Source: Streptomyces sp. 135 (GTDB lineage Bacteria; Actinomycetota; Actinomycetes; Streptomycetales; Streptomycetaceae). From it: DNA of 64,000 nt. Positions within the stretch are counted from its first letter, which is position 1. Each line of letters starts with the position of its first letter. The notes beneath the pieces are model-generated. The model saw only the letters and a list, made by a program, of their open reading frames with translations. It had not been told where the DNA came from and ran no database searches. The position numbers and the translations under genes were made by a program. The stretch lies in NCBI RefSeq assembly GCF_020026305.1, contig NZ_CP075691.1, positions 496,001 through 560,000 of the forward strand, given 5' to 3'. Positions 1 to 8,036 of the stretch are shown piece by piece.

Positions 1-1
1 C

Positions 2-634
2 GCGAGGACAGCGGACGACGTGATCGCGGAGCAGGTGCGTCACTTCACGGACGCGGGACGCGAGTTCGAGTGGAAGCTGCACTCCTACGACCGCCCCGCC
101 GATCTGGCCGAGCGGCTCCTCGCGGCCGGCTTCGTGGCCGATCCGCTGGAGACGGTGATGGTCGCCGAGTCCGACGGCCTGCCCGCCGGGCCGGAGCTGC
201 CCGAGGGCATCCGGCTGCTCCCGGTGACCGACGCGGCGGGCGTCGAGCTCATGGCCGAGGCGCACCTCGCGGCCTTCGGCGAGGGCGACGCCGCGCTGAG
301 CGAGCAGCTGGCCAAGCGGGTCCTCGCCCAGCTGACGGAGACGCCGGACGAGATCGTCGCGGTCGTGGCCATGGCGGGCGAGCGCCCCGTGTGCGGCGCC
401 CGGCTGGAGTTCCGTTCCGGCACCGACTTCGCGGGCCTGTGGGGCGGCGGCACCGCTCCCGAGTGGCGCGGCAAGGGCATCTACCGCGCCACGGTGGCCC
501 ACCGCGCCCGGATCGCCGCCGAGCGCGGCTACCGCTACCTCCAGGTCGACGCCTCGGACGACAGCCGCCCGATCCTGGCACGGCTCGGCTTCGCCACGCT
601 GTGCACCACGACGCCGTACGTGTACCGGCCGTGA
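2..634 (+). CDS. GNAT family N-acetyltransferase, 5' end outside window
   Basis: The reading frame is open to the window edge (codons from base 2 read through to the TGA at 632-634), so the start lies upstream and the visible GTG at 20 is probably internal. The C-terminal part carries the GNAT acetyl-CoA site: EWRGKGIYRATVAHR around residues 150-165 of the visible part (R/Q-x-x-G-x-G/A type loop), followed by a beta-strand YLQVDAS and the closing ARLGF motif. It should transfer an acetyl group from acetyl-CoA to an unknown amine. It is followed by a convergent acyl-CoA dehydrogenase with only an inverted repeat between them. Substrate cannot be read from sequence. Confidence 0.85.
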   Translation, partial: ARTADDVIAEQVRHFTDAGREFEWKLHSYDRPADLAERLLAAGFVADPLETVMVAESDGLPAGPELPEGIRLLPVTDAAGVELMAEAHLAAFGEGDAALSEQLAKRVLAQLTETPDEIVAVVAMAGERPVCGARLEFRSGTDFAGLWGGGTAPEWRGKGIYRATVAHRARIAAERGYRYLQVDASDDSRPILARLGFATLCTTTPYVYRP

Positions 635-650
635 CACGCGGGCCGGCGGC

Positions 651-727
651 CTAGGGTCTGTCTGACAGTTCCCGCCTGCCTCGCGACGCCATCCGGGCGA
701 CGACGGGAATCGTCAGACAGGCCCTAG
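651..727. repeat. 24-bp imperfect inverted repeat between convergent genes
   Basis: Bases 651-674 and 704-727 are inverted copies with three mismatches, beginning CTAGGG and ending CCCTAG, with CTGTCTGAC / GTCAGACAG cores. The 29-base middle is GC-rich. The TAG stop of the minus-strand acyl-CoA dehydrogenase lies inside the right arm. It could be a bidirectional terminator for the convergent genes, or a small MITE-like element with terminal inverted repeats; no flanking target duplication is obvious. Confidence 0.6.
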
Positions 728-1950
728 CGGATCGGCATCCCCGACAGGGTCCTCGCGATGACCAGGCGCTGGATCTCGCTCGTGCCCTCGAAGATCGTGT
801 AGATCGCCGCGTCCCGGTGCATCCGCTCCACCGGGTACTCACGCGTGAAGCCGTTGCCGCCGAGGATCTGCACGGCCTGGGCGGTGACCTTCTTGGCGAC
901 CTCGCTCGCGTAGAGCTTCGACATGGAGCCCTCGGCCGACTCGAACTTCTTGCCGGTGCTCGCCATCCACGAGGCGCGCCACACCAGCAGACGCGCGGCG
1001 TCGATCTGGGTCCGCATGTCCGCCAGCTGGAAGGCGACGCCCTGGTTGTCGATGATCGGGCGGCCGAACTGCGTACGCGTCTTGGCGTACTCCAGTGCCT
1101 CCTCGTACGCGGCACGGGCCGTGCCCACCGCCATGGCACCGACCGCCGGGCGGGACGCCTCAAAGGTGGCCATCGCGGCGTTCTTCACGCGCTCGCCACC
1201 GGCCTTGGCGCGCTCCCGCGCGCGGGCGAGGCGCTCGTCGAGCTTGTCCTTGCCGCCGAGCAGGCAGTGGCCGGGGACGCGTACGTCTTCGAGGACCACC
1301 TCTGCGGTGTGCGAGGCGCGGATGCCGTGCTTCTTGAACTTCTGGCCCTGGGACAGGCCGGTCGTGTGCGGCGGGACGATGAAGGAGGCGTGCCCCTTCG
1401 AGCCGAGCTCGGGGTCGACGACCGCGACGACGACGTGGACGTTGGCTATGCCGCCATTGGTCGCCCAGGTCTTCGTGCCGTTGAGGACCCACTCGTCCTT
1501 GGCCTCGTCGTAGACGGCTCGGGTCCGCATGGCGGCCACGTCGGAGCCCGCGTCCGGCTCGGAGGAGCAGAAGGCGGCGACCTTGACGTCGTTGGCGTCG
1601 CCGTACATCTGTGGGATCCAGGTGCCGATCTGCTCCTCGGTGCCGTTGGCGAGGACGCCGACGGCGGCCAGGCCCGTGCCCATGATGGACAGGCCGATGC
1701 CCGCGTCGCCCCAGAAGATCTCCTCGGTGGCCATCGGGATGCCGAGGCCCGTGGGGTCGAAGAACTGCTGGGCGTAGAAATCGAGGGAGTAGATGCCGAG
1801 CTTGGCCGCTTCCTGGATGATGGGCCAGGGAGTCTCCTCGCGCTCGTCCCACTCCGCGGCCGCGGGACGGATCACCTCCGCGGCGAACCCGTGGAGCCAG
1901 TCCCGGACCTCCTTCTGTTCGTCGTTGAGCTCCATGGTGAACTCGGCCAT
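724..1950 (-). CDS. Acyl-CoA dehydrogenase
   Basis: A 408-residue flavoprotein of the acyl-CoA dehydrogenase family, oxidising acyl-CoA to trans-2-enoyl-CoA with FAD and passing electrons to ETF. Visible features are the N-terminal helical domain, the middle beta domain with GTKTWATNGG and the SKGHASFIVP stretch, and the C-terminal helical domain with the YTIFEGTSEIQR motif whose Glu is the usual catalytic base. ATG at 1950 is chosen over the upstream TTG at 1974 because GGAGGGG sits five bases before it. It is divergent from a TetR gene and probably controlled by it. Chain-length preference is not evident. Confidence 0.93.
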   Translation of the reverse strand: MAEFTMELNDEQKEVRDWLHGFAAEVIRPAAAEWDEREETPWPIIQEAAKLGIYSLDFYAQQFFDPTGLGIPMATEEIFWGDAGIGLSIMGTGLAAVGVLANGTEEQIGTWIPQMYGDANDVKVAAFCSSEPDAGSDVAAMRTRAVYDEAKDEWVLNGTKTWATNGGIANVHVVVAVVDPELGSKGHASFIVPPHTTGLSQGQKFKKHGIRASHTAEVVLEDVRVPGHCLLGGKDKLDERLARARERAKAGGERVKNAAMATFEASRPAVGAMAVGTARAAYEEALEYAKTRTQFGRPIIDNQGVAFQLADMRTQIDAARLLVWRASWMASTGKKFESAEGSMSKLYASEVAKKVTAQAVQILGGNGFTREYPVERMHRDAAIYTIFEGTSEIQRLVIARTLSGMPIR

Positions 1951-1982
1951 GACCCCTCCAGGACCTGCGATCAATTTGCGGC

Positions 1983-1997
1983 GTTACCAGCGGTAAC
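1983..1997. promoter_or_regulatory. Palindromic operator candidate GTTACC-N3-GGTAAC
   Basis: A perfect 6-3-6 inverted repeat lies in the 167-bp divergent promoter region between the acyl-CoA dehydrogenase and the TetR gene, 33 bp before the dehydrogenase start. A further GTTACCGG half-like copy starts at 2005. TetR regulators beside acyl-CoA dehydrogenases usually bind such palindromes and respond to acyl-CoA; binding here is inference. Confidence 0.55.
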
Positions 1998-2117
1998 CAA
2001 AGTCTGTTACCGGCCAGTAGTCCGTGTCAACTCCCGGCAACCCGTTCGATGCGCGCCCCACCCCGGGTGTTACGTTGCGCGTGCGTCACGCAATCGCACG
2101 GGCGGGGAGAAACGCTT

Positions 2118-2768
2118 ATGGGGACCACACAACCGACCGATCAGCAGAGATCCGCGGACCATGGACAGCGCCGGCGGGAGCTGCTGGAGGCCGCGGACCG
2201 GGTGGTGCTCCGCGACGGCCCCGGCGCCTCCATGAACGCCATCGCCGCCGAGGCGGGCATCACCAAGCCCATCCTCTACCGCCACTTCGGCGACAAGGGC
2301 GGACTGTACGCCGCGCTCGCCAAGCGGCACACGGACGCCCTGCTCGCCTCGCTGCGCGCCGCCCTGGACGCGCCCGCCGAGCGCAGGGAGCGGGTCGAGG
2401 CGACGCTCGACACCTATCTCGCGGCGATCGAGGCACGCCCGCAGGTCTACCGGTTCCTGATGCACCCCTCCGAGGCACCCTCGCCCGGCGAGCAGGGCTT
2501 CGACGTCGGCCTGCTCTCCGCTCCCCTGCTGCGCCGCCTCGGCGAAGAGCTTGCGGAGGTCATCGAGGAGCGCGTCGACCTCGGCCCGCAGAGCGCCGAA
2601 CTCGCCCGCGTCTGGGGGCACGGCATCGTCGGCATGATGCACGCGGCCGGCGACTGGTGGCTCGGCGAACGACCGTGCCCGCGCGAGCAGTTGGTGCGCA
2701 GCCTGGCGGATCTGCTCTGGGGGCGGCTGGCCGCCGCGGGCAACCGCGTCGGCGGGCCGGGGTTCTGA
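2118..2768 (+). CDS. TetR/AcrR family transcriptional regulator
   Basis: A 216-residue TetR repressor. The N-terminal HTH is clear: residues about 20-65 include LLEAADRVVL, AGITKPILYRHFGDKGGLYAAL. The C-terminal helical ligand domain is typical in length. ATG 2118 is preferred because GGGGAG precedes it and the upstream in-frame start at 2049 would add a non-conserved tail. It is transcribed away from the acyl-CoA dehydrogenase, with a palindrome between them, so repression of the dehydrogenase and of itself is the likely role, with an acyl-CoA as possible ligand (inference). Confidence 0.9.
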   Translation: MGTTQPTDQQRSADHGQRRRELLEAADRVVLRDGPGASMNAIAAEAGITKPILYRHFGDKGGLYAALAKRHTDALLASLRAALDAPAERRERVEATLDTYLAAIEARPQVYRFLMHPSEAPSPGEQGFDVGLLSAPLLRRLGEELAEVIEERVDLGPQSAELARVWGHGIVGMMHAAGDWWLGERPCPREQLVRSLADLLWGRLAAAGNRVGGPGF

Positions 2769-2785
2769 GGCGCCCCCGGCGGAGC

Positions 2786-3325
2786 TCAGTTGCTCCAGGG
2801 GGCCCTGGCGGCGGCCCGCAGCACCCTGCGGCGCCGCCAGCCGGTGACGCGGTCGGTGTAGACGCCGCCCTCCAAGTGGTCGCACTCGTGCTGGAGGCAG
2901 CGCGCGAACCAGCCCGTCCCGTGCACCCGCACGGGCTCCCCGCGCACGTCGACCCCCTCGACCACGGCGTGGTCGAAGCGCGGCGTGCCCGCTTCGAGGC
3001 CGGGCAGCGACAGACAGCCCTCGGGCCCGCGCACGGTGACGCCGTCCGCCTCGACCAGCCTCGGGTTCACCACGTGTCCCAGGTGGCGGACATCGTCGTC
3101 GTCGGGGCAGTCGTACACGAACACCCGCCGCGCGACGCCGATCTGGTTCGCGGCCAGGCCCACGCCCTGCGCCGCGTACATCGTCGCGAACATGTCCTCG
3201 ACGAGGCGCGCCAGTTCGGGTCCGAAGTCGGTGACCTCCTCGCAGGCCGTGTGCAGCACGGGGTCACCGAGCAGGGTCAGAGGTCGTACGCGCCCCGAGG
3301 CGCCCGGGATCGAGCCGTGTCGCAT
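2786..3325 (-). CDS. def: Peptide deformylase
   Basis: A 179-residue metal hydrolase removing the formyl group from the N-terminal Met of new proteins. All three family motifs are present: GVGLAANQ (motif 1), EGCLS with the metal-binding Cys (motif 2) and QHECDH with two metal-binding His and the catalytic Glu (motif 3). The start at 3325 (MRHGS) gives normal length; 3346 (MDRTLAAMRHGS) is an alternative and neither has a strong ribosome site. It is divergent from murT, 138 bp apart. Streptomycetes commonly carry several deformylase paralogues, so this may not be the essential copy. Confidence 0.93.
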   Translation of the reverse strand: MRHGSIPGASGRVRPLTLLGDPVLHTACEEVTDFGPELARLVEDMFATMYAAQGVGLAANQIGVARRVFVYDCPDDDDVRHLGHVVNPRLVEADGVTVRGPEGCLSLPGLEAGTPRFDHAVVEGVDVRGEPVRVHGTGWFARCLQHECDHLEGGVYTDRVTGWRRRRVLRAAARAPWSN

Positions 3326-3463
3326 GGCGGCAAGAGTACGGTCCATGGCAGGAGCGGCATCGACGTGGTGCCGTGGTTCGGGCTTGTCAGCGGATCTCGA
3401 TAGGCTGAGCAACGAAACGATGCCGGGCAGGCGCGGCGCCGTACGCAAGGAGGATCTCGACAG

Positions 3464-4702
3464 ATGTCAGGCAACACGGACCCGCTGTCGCCGCGGGCCA
3501 AGCTGGCCGTGACGGCGGGCAAGGCGGCCGCGGCGGTGTCGCGCGCGGCGGGCCGCGGCAGCGGATCGGTGATCGGCGGCAAGGTCGCCCTCAGGCTCGA
3601 CCCCGAGCTGCTGGGCCGCCTCGCCACACACCTGGACGTGGTCCTCGTGTCGGCCACCAACGGCAAGACGACCACCACGCGCCTGATCGCGGAGGCCCTG
3701 CGCGCCAGCGGCCCCGTGGTCTCCAACGCCCTCGGTGCGAACATGCCCGCCGGAATCACCTCGGCGCTCGCCGGCGGCTCCGACGCCAGGTACGGCGTGA
3801 TCGAGGTCGACGAGAAGTACTTGGCGGGCGTCGCCCGTGACGTGGACCCGAAGGCCATCGCGCTGCTGAACCTCTCGCGCGACCAGCTGGACCGCGCCGC
3901 GGAGACCCGCATGCTCGCCGAGAAGTGGCGCGAGGGCCTGGCCGGCACCAAGGCCGTCGTCGTCGCCAACGCGGACGACCCCCTGGTCGTCTGGGCGGCC
4001 TCCTCCTCACCGAACGTGGTCTGGGTGGCCGCGGGCCAGGAGTGGAAGGACGACGCCTGGTCGTGCCCGTCCTGCGGTGGCGTCATGCAGCGCCCCGGGG
4101 ACGACTGGTTCTGCGGCGAGTGCGGTTTCCGCCGCCCGGCGCCCAGCTGGGTGCTCTCCGGCGACCACGTCCTGGACCCGCACGGCTCGGCCTGGCCGAT
4201 CCACCTCCAGCTGCCCGGCCGCGCGAACAAGGCCAACGCCACCTCCTCGGCCGCCGTCGCCGCCGTCTTCGGTGTGCCCCCGCAGGTCGCCCTGGAGCGG
4301 ATGTACCAGGTGCAGGCCGTCGCCGGGCGCTATGACGTCGTGCAGTTCCAGGGCCGCGACCTGCGGCTGCTCCTCGCGAAGAACCCCGCGGGCTGGCTCG
4401 AGACGTTTTCGCTGATCGACCCGCCGCCGACCCCGGTGATCCTCTCCGTCAACGCCCGCGGCGCGGACGGCACCGACACCTCCTGGCTGTGGGACGTCGA
4501 CTACACCCGCCTCGCCGGTCACCCGATCTTCGTGCTCGGCGACCGCAAGCTGGACCTCGCCGTGCGTCTCGAGGTCGCGGGCCTGGACTTCCGGGTCTGC
4601 GAGACCGTGGACGAGGCGGTGCAGCTGGCCCCGCCGGGACGTATCGAGACGATCGCGAACTACACCGCGTTCCAGGACCTGCGCCGCCGCGTCGGCAACT
4701 GA
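3464..4702 (+). CDS. murT: Lipid II isoglutaminyl synthase, ligase subunit MurT
   Basis: A 412-residue Mur-ligase-like protein. SATNGKTTTT near residues 63-72 is the ATP-binding loop. A four-cysteine zinc ribbon, CPSCGG ... CGECG, interrupts the middle domain, a known MurT hallmark. The C-terminal DUF1727 region follows. With GatD it amidates the alpha-carboxyl of D-Glu in lipid II to D-isoglutamine, at the cytoplasmic face of the membrane. AGGAGG lies nine bases before the ATG. gatD follows after 36 bp, so the two are surely co-transcribed. Confidence 0.95.
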   Translation: MSGNTDPLSPRAKLAVTAGKAAAAVSRAAGRGSGSVIGGKVALRLDPELLGRLATHLDVVLVSATNGKTTTTRLIAEALRASGPVVSNALGANMPAGITSALAGGSDARYGVIEVDEKYLAGVARDVDPKAIALLNLSRDQLDRAAETRMLAEKWREGLAGTKAVVVANADDPLVVWAASSSPNVVWVAAGQEWKDDAWSCPSCGGVMQRPGDDWFCGECGFRRPAPSWVLSGDHVLDPHGSAWPIHLQLPGRANKANATSSAAVAAVFGVPPQVALERMYQVQAVAGRYDVVQFQGRDLRLLLAKNPAGWLETFSLIDPPPTPVILSVNARGADGTDTSWLWDVDYTRLAGHPIFVLGDRKLDLAVRLEVAGLDFRVCETVDEAVQLAPPGRIETIANYTAFQDLRRRVGN

Positions 4703-4738
4703 CCCCCACCGGCCCTTCTAGACCATTCGTAGGGACAC

Positions 4739-5473
4739 ATGAGCATGAGCGACAACAGCCTGCGGCTGGTGTGGGTCTACCCCGACCTGCTCAGCACGTA
4801 CGGCGACCAGGGCAACGCCCTGGTCGTGGAGCGCCGCGCCCGCCAGCGCGGCCTCCAGGTCGAGCGCTACGACGTGCGCAGCGACCAGCCGGTGCCCACC
4901 TCCGGCGACATCTACCTGATCGGCGGCGGTGAGGACCGCCCGCAGCGCCTCGCGGCCGAGCGGCTGCGCCGCGACGGCGGCCTCCAGCGCGCCGTGGGCA
5001 ACGGCGCGATCGTCTTCTCGGTCTGCGCCGGCTACCAGATCATCGGCAACGAGTTCATCAACGACCTCGGTCAGCGCGAGCCGGGCCTCGGCCTGCTCGA
5101 CGTGGTCTCCACGCGCGGCGAGGGCGAGCGCTGCGTCGGTGACGTCCTCGCCGACATGGACCCGCAGCTGGGCCTGCCCCCGCTGACGGGCTTCGAGAAC
5201 CACCAGGGCGTCACGCACGTCGGCCCGAACGCGCGGCCGCTGGCCCGCGTCACCCTCGGCCGGGGCAACGGCACGGGCGACGGCACCGAGGGCGCGTACA
5301 ACGGCACGGTCTTCGGCACGTACATGCACGGCCCCGTCCTCGCCCGCAACCCGCTGATCGCGGACCTGCTCCTGAAGCTGGCCCTCGATGTGAACGCGCT
5401 GCCGCCCACGGACGACCGCTGGTACGAGGCGCTGCGCTCGGAGCGCATCAACGCCGCGCAGCAGCCCGCGTAG
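4739..5473 (+). CDS. gatD: Lipid II isoglutaminyl synthase, glutaminase subunit GatD
   Basis: A 244-residue class I glutamine amidotransferase-like protein supplying ammonia to MurT. The nucleophile elbow VFSVCAGYQ places the catalytic Cys at 96, and GTYMHGPVLARN holds the partner His. The N-terminal LVWVYPDLLSTYGDQGN is typical of GatD/CobQ-like proteins. The start at 4739 (MSMSD) is close behind AGGGAC; the Met at 4745 is also possible. It is the second gene of murT-gatD and is followed by a stem-loop terminator candidate. Confidence 0.95.
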   Translation: MSMSDNSLRLVWVYPDLLSTYGDQGNALVVERRARQRGLQVERYDVRSDQPVPTSGDIYLIGGGEDRPQRLAAERLRRDGGLQRAVGNGAIVFSVCAGYQIIGNEFINDLGQREPGLGLLDVVSTRGEGERCVGDVLADMDPQLGLPPLTGFENHQGVTHVGPNARPLARVTLGRGNGTGDGTEGAYNGTVFGTYMHGPVLARNPLIADLLLKLALDVNALPPTDDRWYEALRSERINAAQQPA

Positions 5474-5506
5474 CCGCTGCCCGGCGCCCACCGCGGCAGC
5501 CCGCTT

Positions 5507-5539
5507 GACGCCCCGCCCGCACATGTGAGCGGGGGCGTC
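5507..5539 (+). terminator. Stem-loop terminator after gatD
   Basis: GACGCCCC at 5507-5514 pairs perfectly with GGGGCGTC at 5532-5539, around an inner CG-rich arm and an ACATGT loop. No T-run follows, as is usual in Streptomyces terminators. It separates murT-gatD from pfkA. Confidence 0.55.
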
Positions 5540-5652
5540 CAGCCCTCGGACGCCTGATGCGGCCCCGCCCCCCGGCGCCTATAGGGTGGCGGGGATCCAG
5601 CCGGACGACGTGGTCCGGTCATTCGGCCCACGTTGCAAAGGTTTCCCGGGCT

Positions 5653-6678
5653 ATGCGTATTGGTGTCCTGACCTCCGGCGGCGACTGCCCCGGCCTGAAC
5701 GCCGTCATCCGCTCCGTCGTGCACCGCGCGGTGGTGGACCACGGTGACGAGGTCATCGGCTTCCACGACGGCTGGAAAGGCCTCCTGGAGTGCGACTACC
5801 GCAAGCTCGACCTCGACGCGGTGGGCGGCATCCTCGCCCGCGGCGGCACGATTCTCGGCTCCTCGCGCGTGCAGCCCGCCCATCTGCGGGACGGTGTGGA
5901 GCGCGCCCGGGGCCACGTCGCCGACCTGGGCCTCGACGCGATCATCCCGATCGGCGGTGAGGGCACGCTGAAGGCGGCCCGCCTGCTTTCCGACGCGGGC
6001 CTGCCGATCGTCGGCGTGCCGAAGACGATCGACAACGACATCGCGGTCACCGACGTCACCTTCGGCTTCGACACCGCCGTGGGCGTCGCGACCGAGGCCC
6101 TCGACCGGCTCAAGACCACCGCCGAGTCCCATCAGCGCGTCCTGATCGTCGAGGTCATGGGCCGTCACACGGGCTGGATCGCCCTGCACTCCGGTATGGC
6201 CGCGGGCGCGCACGCCATCGTCGTGCCCGAGCGCCCCTTCGACATCGAGGAGCTGGCCGCGAAGGTCGGCGAGCGCTTCTCGGCGGGCAAGAAGTTCGCG
6301 ATCGTCGTGGCCGCCGAGGGCGCCAAGCCTCGGGCGGGCTCCATGGAGTTCGACGAGGGCGGCAAGGACGTCTACGGCCACGAGCGGTTCGCCGGCATCG
6401 CCCGCCAGCTCTCCCTCGAACTGGAGCAGCGCCTCGGCAAGGAGGCGCGCCCCGTCATCCTCGGGCACGTCCAGCGCGGCGGCACCCCCACGGCGTACGA
6501 CCGCGTCCTCGCGACCCGCTTCGGCTGGCACGCCGTGGAGGCCGTGCACCGCGGCGAGTTCGGCATGATGACGGCGCTGCGCGGCACGGACATCACGATG
6601 GTGGCGCTCGCCGAGGCCGTCGAGACGCTGAAGACCGTGCCCGACGAGCGGTACGCCGAGGCGGAGTGCGTGCTGTAG
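5653..6678 (+). CDS. pfkA: 6-phosphofructokinase
   Basis: A 341-residue phosphofructokinase phosphorylating fructose-6-phosphate in glycolysis. GGDCPGLNAVIR is the N-terminal phosphate-binding loop, IPIGGEGT corresponds to the GGDG(S/T) nucleotide motif, VPKTIDNDI carries the catalytic Asp, and GHVQRGGTPTAYDR closes the sugar site. It combines Gly in GGEGT with Lys in PKTIDND, the combination of the actinomycete group III enzymes, some ATP- and some pyrophosphate-dependent. The start at 5653 follows AAAGGTTTCC; the upstream extension to 5557 is non-coding. Terminators lie on both sides, so it is monocistronic. Confidence 0.94.
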   Translation: MRIGVLTSGGDCPGLNAVIRSVVHRAVVDHGDEVIGFHDGWKGLLECDYRKLDLDAVGGILARGGTILGSSRVQPAHLRDGVERARGHVADLGLDAIIPIGGEGTLKAARLLSDAGLPIVGVPKTIDNDIAVTDVTFGFDTAVGVATEALDRLKTTAESHQRVLIVEVMGRHTGWIALHSGMAAGAHAIVVPERPFDIEELAAKVGERFSAGKKFAIVVAAEGAKPRAGSMEFDEGGKDVYGHERFAGIARQLSLELEQRLGKEARPVILGHVQRGGTPTAYDRVLATRFGWHAVEAVHRGEFGMMTALRGTDITMVALAEAVETLKTVPDERYAEAECVL

Positions 6679-6703
6679 CTGTAGTCGTTGCTCGTTGCAC
6701 TAC

Positions 6704-6735
6704 CCGCCCCCGGTCGCAGCAGCGGCCGGGGGCGG
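6704..6735 (+). terminator. Terminator after pfkA
   Basis: CCGCCCCCGG (6704-6713) and CCGGGGGCGG (6726-6735) form a perfect 10-bp stem with a 12-base loop, followed by TTCTACTCT. It sits 25 bp past the pfkA stop. Confidence 0.75.
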
Positions 6736-6790
6736 TTCTACTCTGGTGCCGACGCACGTCGCACAATCCGCACGAATCAGGAGCCACTGG

Positions 6791-7741
6791 ATGGATCACA
6801 GCGGGCACGGCATGAACATGGATCTGCCGCCGTTCACGCTGGGGCGAGGCCTGGAACTCTCGGCCGACCCCTTCTTCCTCATCGGCTGCCTGCTGGCCCT
6901 CGCCCTGTACGGGTGGGGCGTGGTGCGGCTCGTGCGGCGCGGCGACAAGTGGCCGGTGGGCCGCACCATCTCGTTCGTGCTCGGCATCCTGACTGTGCTC
7001 CTCGTGATGTGCACCAAGCTCAACGACTACGGCATGGTCATGTTCAGCGTGCACATGGTGCAGCACATGGTGATCAGCATGCTCTCGCCGATCCTGCTGC
7101 TGCTGGGTGCGCCGATCACGCTGGCGCTGCGCGGGCTGCCGGTCGCGGCGCGCGGCCACAAGGGGCCGCGCGAGTGGCTTCTGTGGGTGCTGCACAGCCG
7201 GTACATGCGGATCATCACGCATCCGGCGTTCACGATCCCGCTGTTCATCGCGAGCCTGTACGCGCTCTACTTCACGCCGATCTTCGACACGCTGATGGGC
7301 TCCAAGGCCGGCCACATCGGGATGATGGTGCACTTCCTCGCCGTCGGCCTGATCTTCTTCTGGCCGATCATGGGCGTCGACCCCGGCCCGCACCGGCCCG
7401 GCTATGTGATGCGGATGCTGGAGCTGTTCGCGGGCATGCCGTTCCACGCGTTCTTCGGCATCGCGCTGATGATGGCGACCGAGCCGATGATCGGCACGTA
7501 CATGCATCCGCCGGCCTCGCTCGGCATCGACGCGCTGGCCGACCAGGAGGCCGCGGGCGGCATCGCCTGGGCGTTCAGCGAGATCCCCTCCGTGGTCGTC
7601 CTTGTGGCCCTGCTCTTCCAGTGGCGGCGCTCGGAGGACCGTGAGTCCCGGCGCAAGGACCGCGCCGCGGACCGCGACGGCGACCAGGAGCTGGAGGCGT
7701 ACAACGCCTATCTGGCCTCACTGGCCGCACGCGGACGGTAG
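6791..7741 (+). CDS. Cytochrome c oxidase assembly protein, Caa3/CtaG family
   Basis: A 316-residue integral membrane protein with about seven hydrophobic segments, starting MDHSGHGMNMD. The N-terminal His/Met-rich stretch and the intramembrane HMVQHMVI and MVHFLAV motifs are typical of the Caa3_CtaG family, thought to help copper delivery to or assembly of aa3/caa3-type oxidase in the cytoplasmic membrane. AGGAGCC precedes the ATG at 6791; the longer reading frame upstream runs through the pfkA terminator and is not real. The charged tail (SEDRESRRKDR) is probably cytoplasmic. Confidence 0.9.
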   Translation: MDHSGHGMNMDLPPFTLGRGLELSADPFFLIGCLLALALYGWGVVRLVRRGDKWPVGRTISFVLGILTVLLVMCTKLNDYGMVMFSVHMVQHMVISMLSPILLLLGAPITLALRGLPVAARGHKGPREWLLWVLHSRYMRIITHPAFTIPLFIASLYALYFTPIFDTLMGSKAGHIGMMVHFLAVGLIFFWPIMGVDPGPHRPGYVMRMLELFAGMPFHAFFGIALMMATEPMIGTYMHPPASLGIDALADQEAAGGIAWAFSEIPSVVVLVALLFQWRRSEDRESRRKDRAADRDGDQELEAYNAYLASLAARGR

Positions 7742-7830
7742 CGCGAGAGAGCACTCACGGGTCACGATGGTCTTCGGACCGCGGTCTCGGCGCGCACGCG
7801 CCGCAGGCTGCCGGGAGGAGGCTGAGAGCG

Positions 7831-7989
7831 ATGCCCGGTTCCACGAAGACCATGGGTGGGTTCACCGTCGGAGGCCTGGTCATGGTGACGGCCTACTCGG
7901 TGGCGCTCGGAAGCAACGGCTGGCTGTGGTTCGGCTGGGTCGTGCTCGGGCTGATCACGCTCGGGATGGTGCTGTCGCGCGCCACGTGA
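7831..7989 (+). CDS. Small membrane protein, 52 residues
   Basis: A short gene easily missed: ATG at 7831 with GGGAGGAGG ending nine bases before it, and TGA at 7987. It starts MPGSTKTMGGFTVGG and is almost all hydrophobic, with two predicted membrane segments (about residues 12-25 and 31-48) separated by SNGW. GC-rich third positions support coding. It follows the CtaG-like gene by 89 bp in the same direction. Function unknown; I know of no domain. Confidence 0.7.
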   Translation: MPGSTKTMGGFTVGGLVMVTAYSVALGSNGWLWFGWVVLGLITLGMVLSRAT

Positions 7990-8036
7990 GCGCGATGCCG
8001 CGCGACAGCCGGGGGTGCACGGCGGGTCGACCGGTG

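Noticed and set aside
2260..2885. Long frames antisense to the TetR gene
   Set aside because: Shadow frames; TetR HTH and ribosome site on the plus strand decide.
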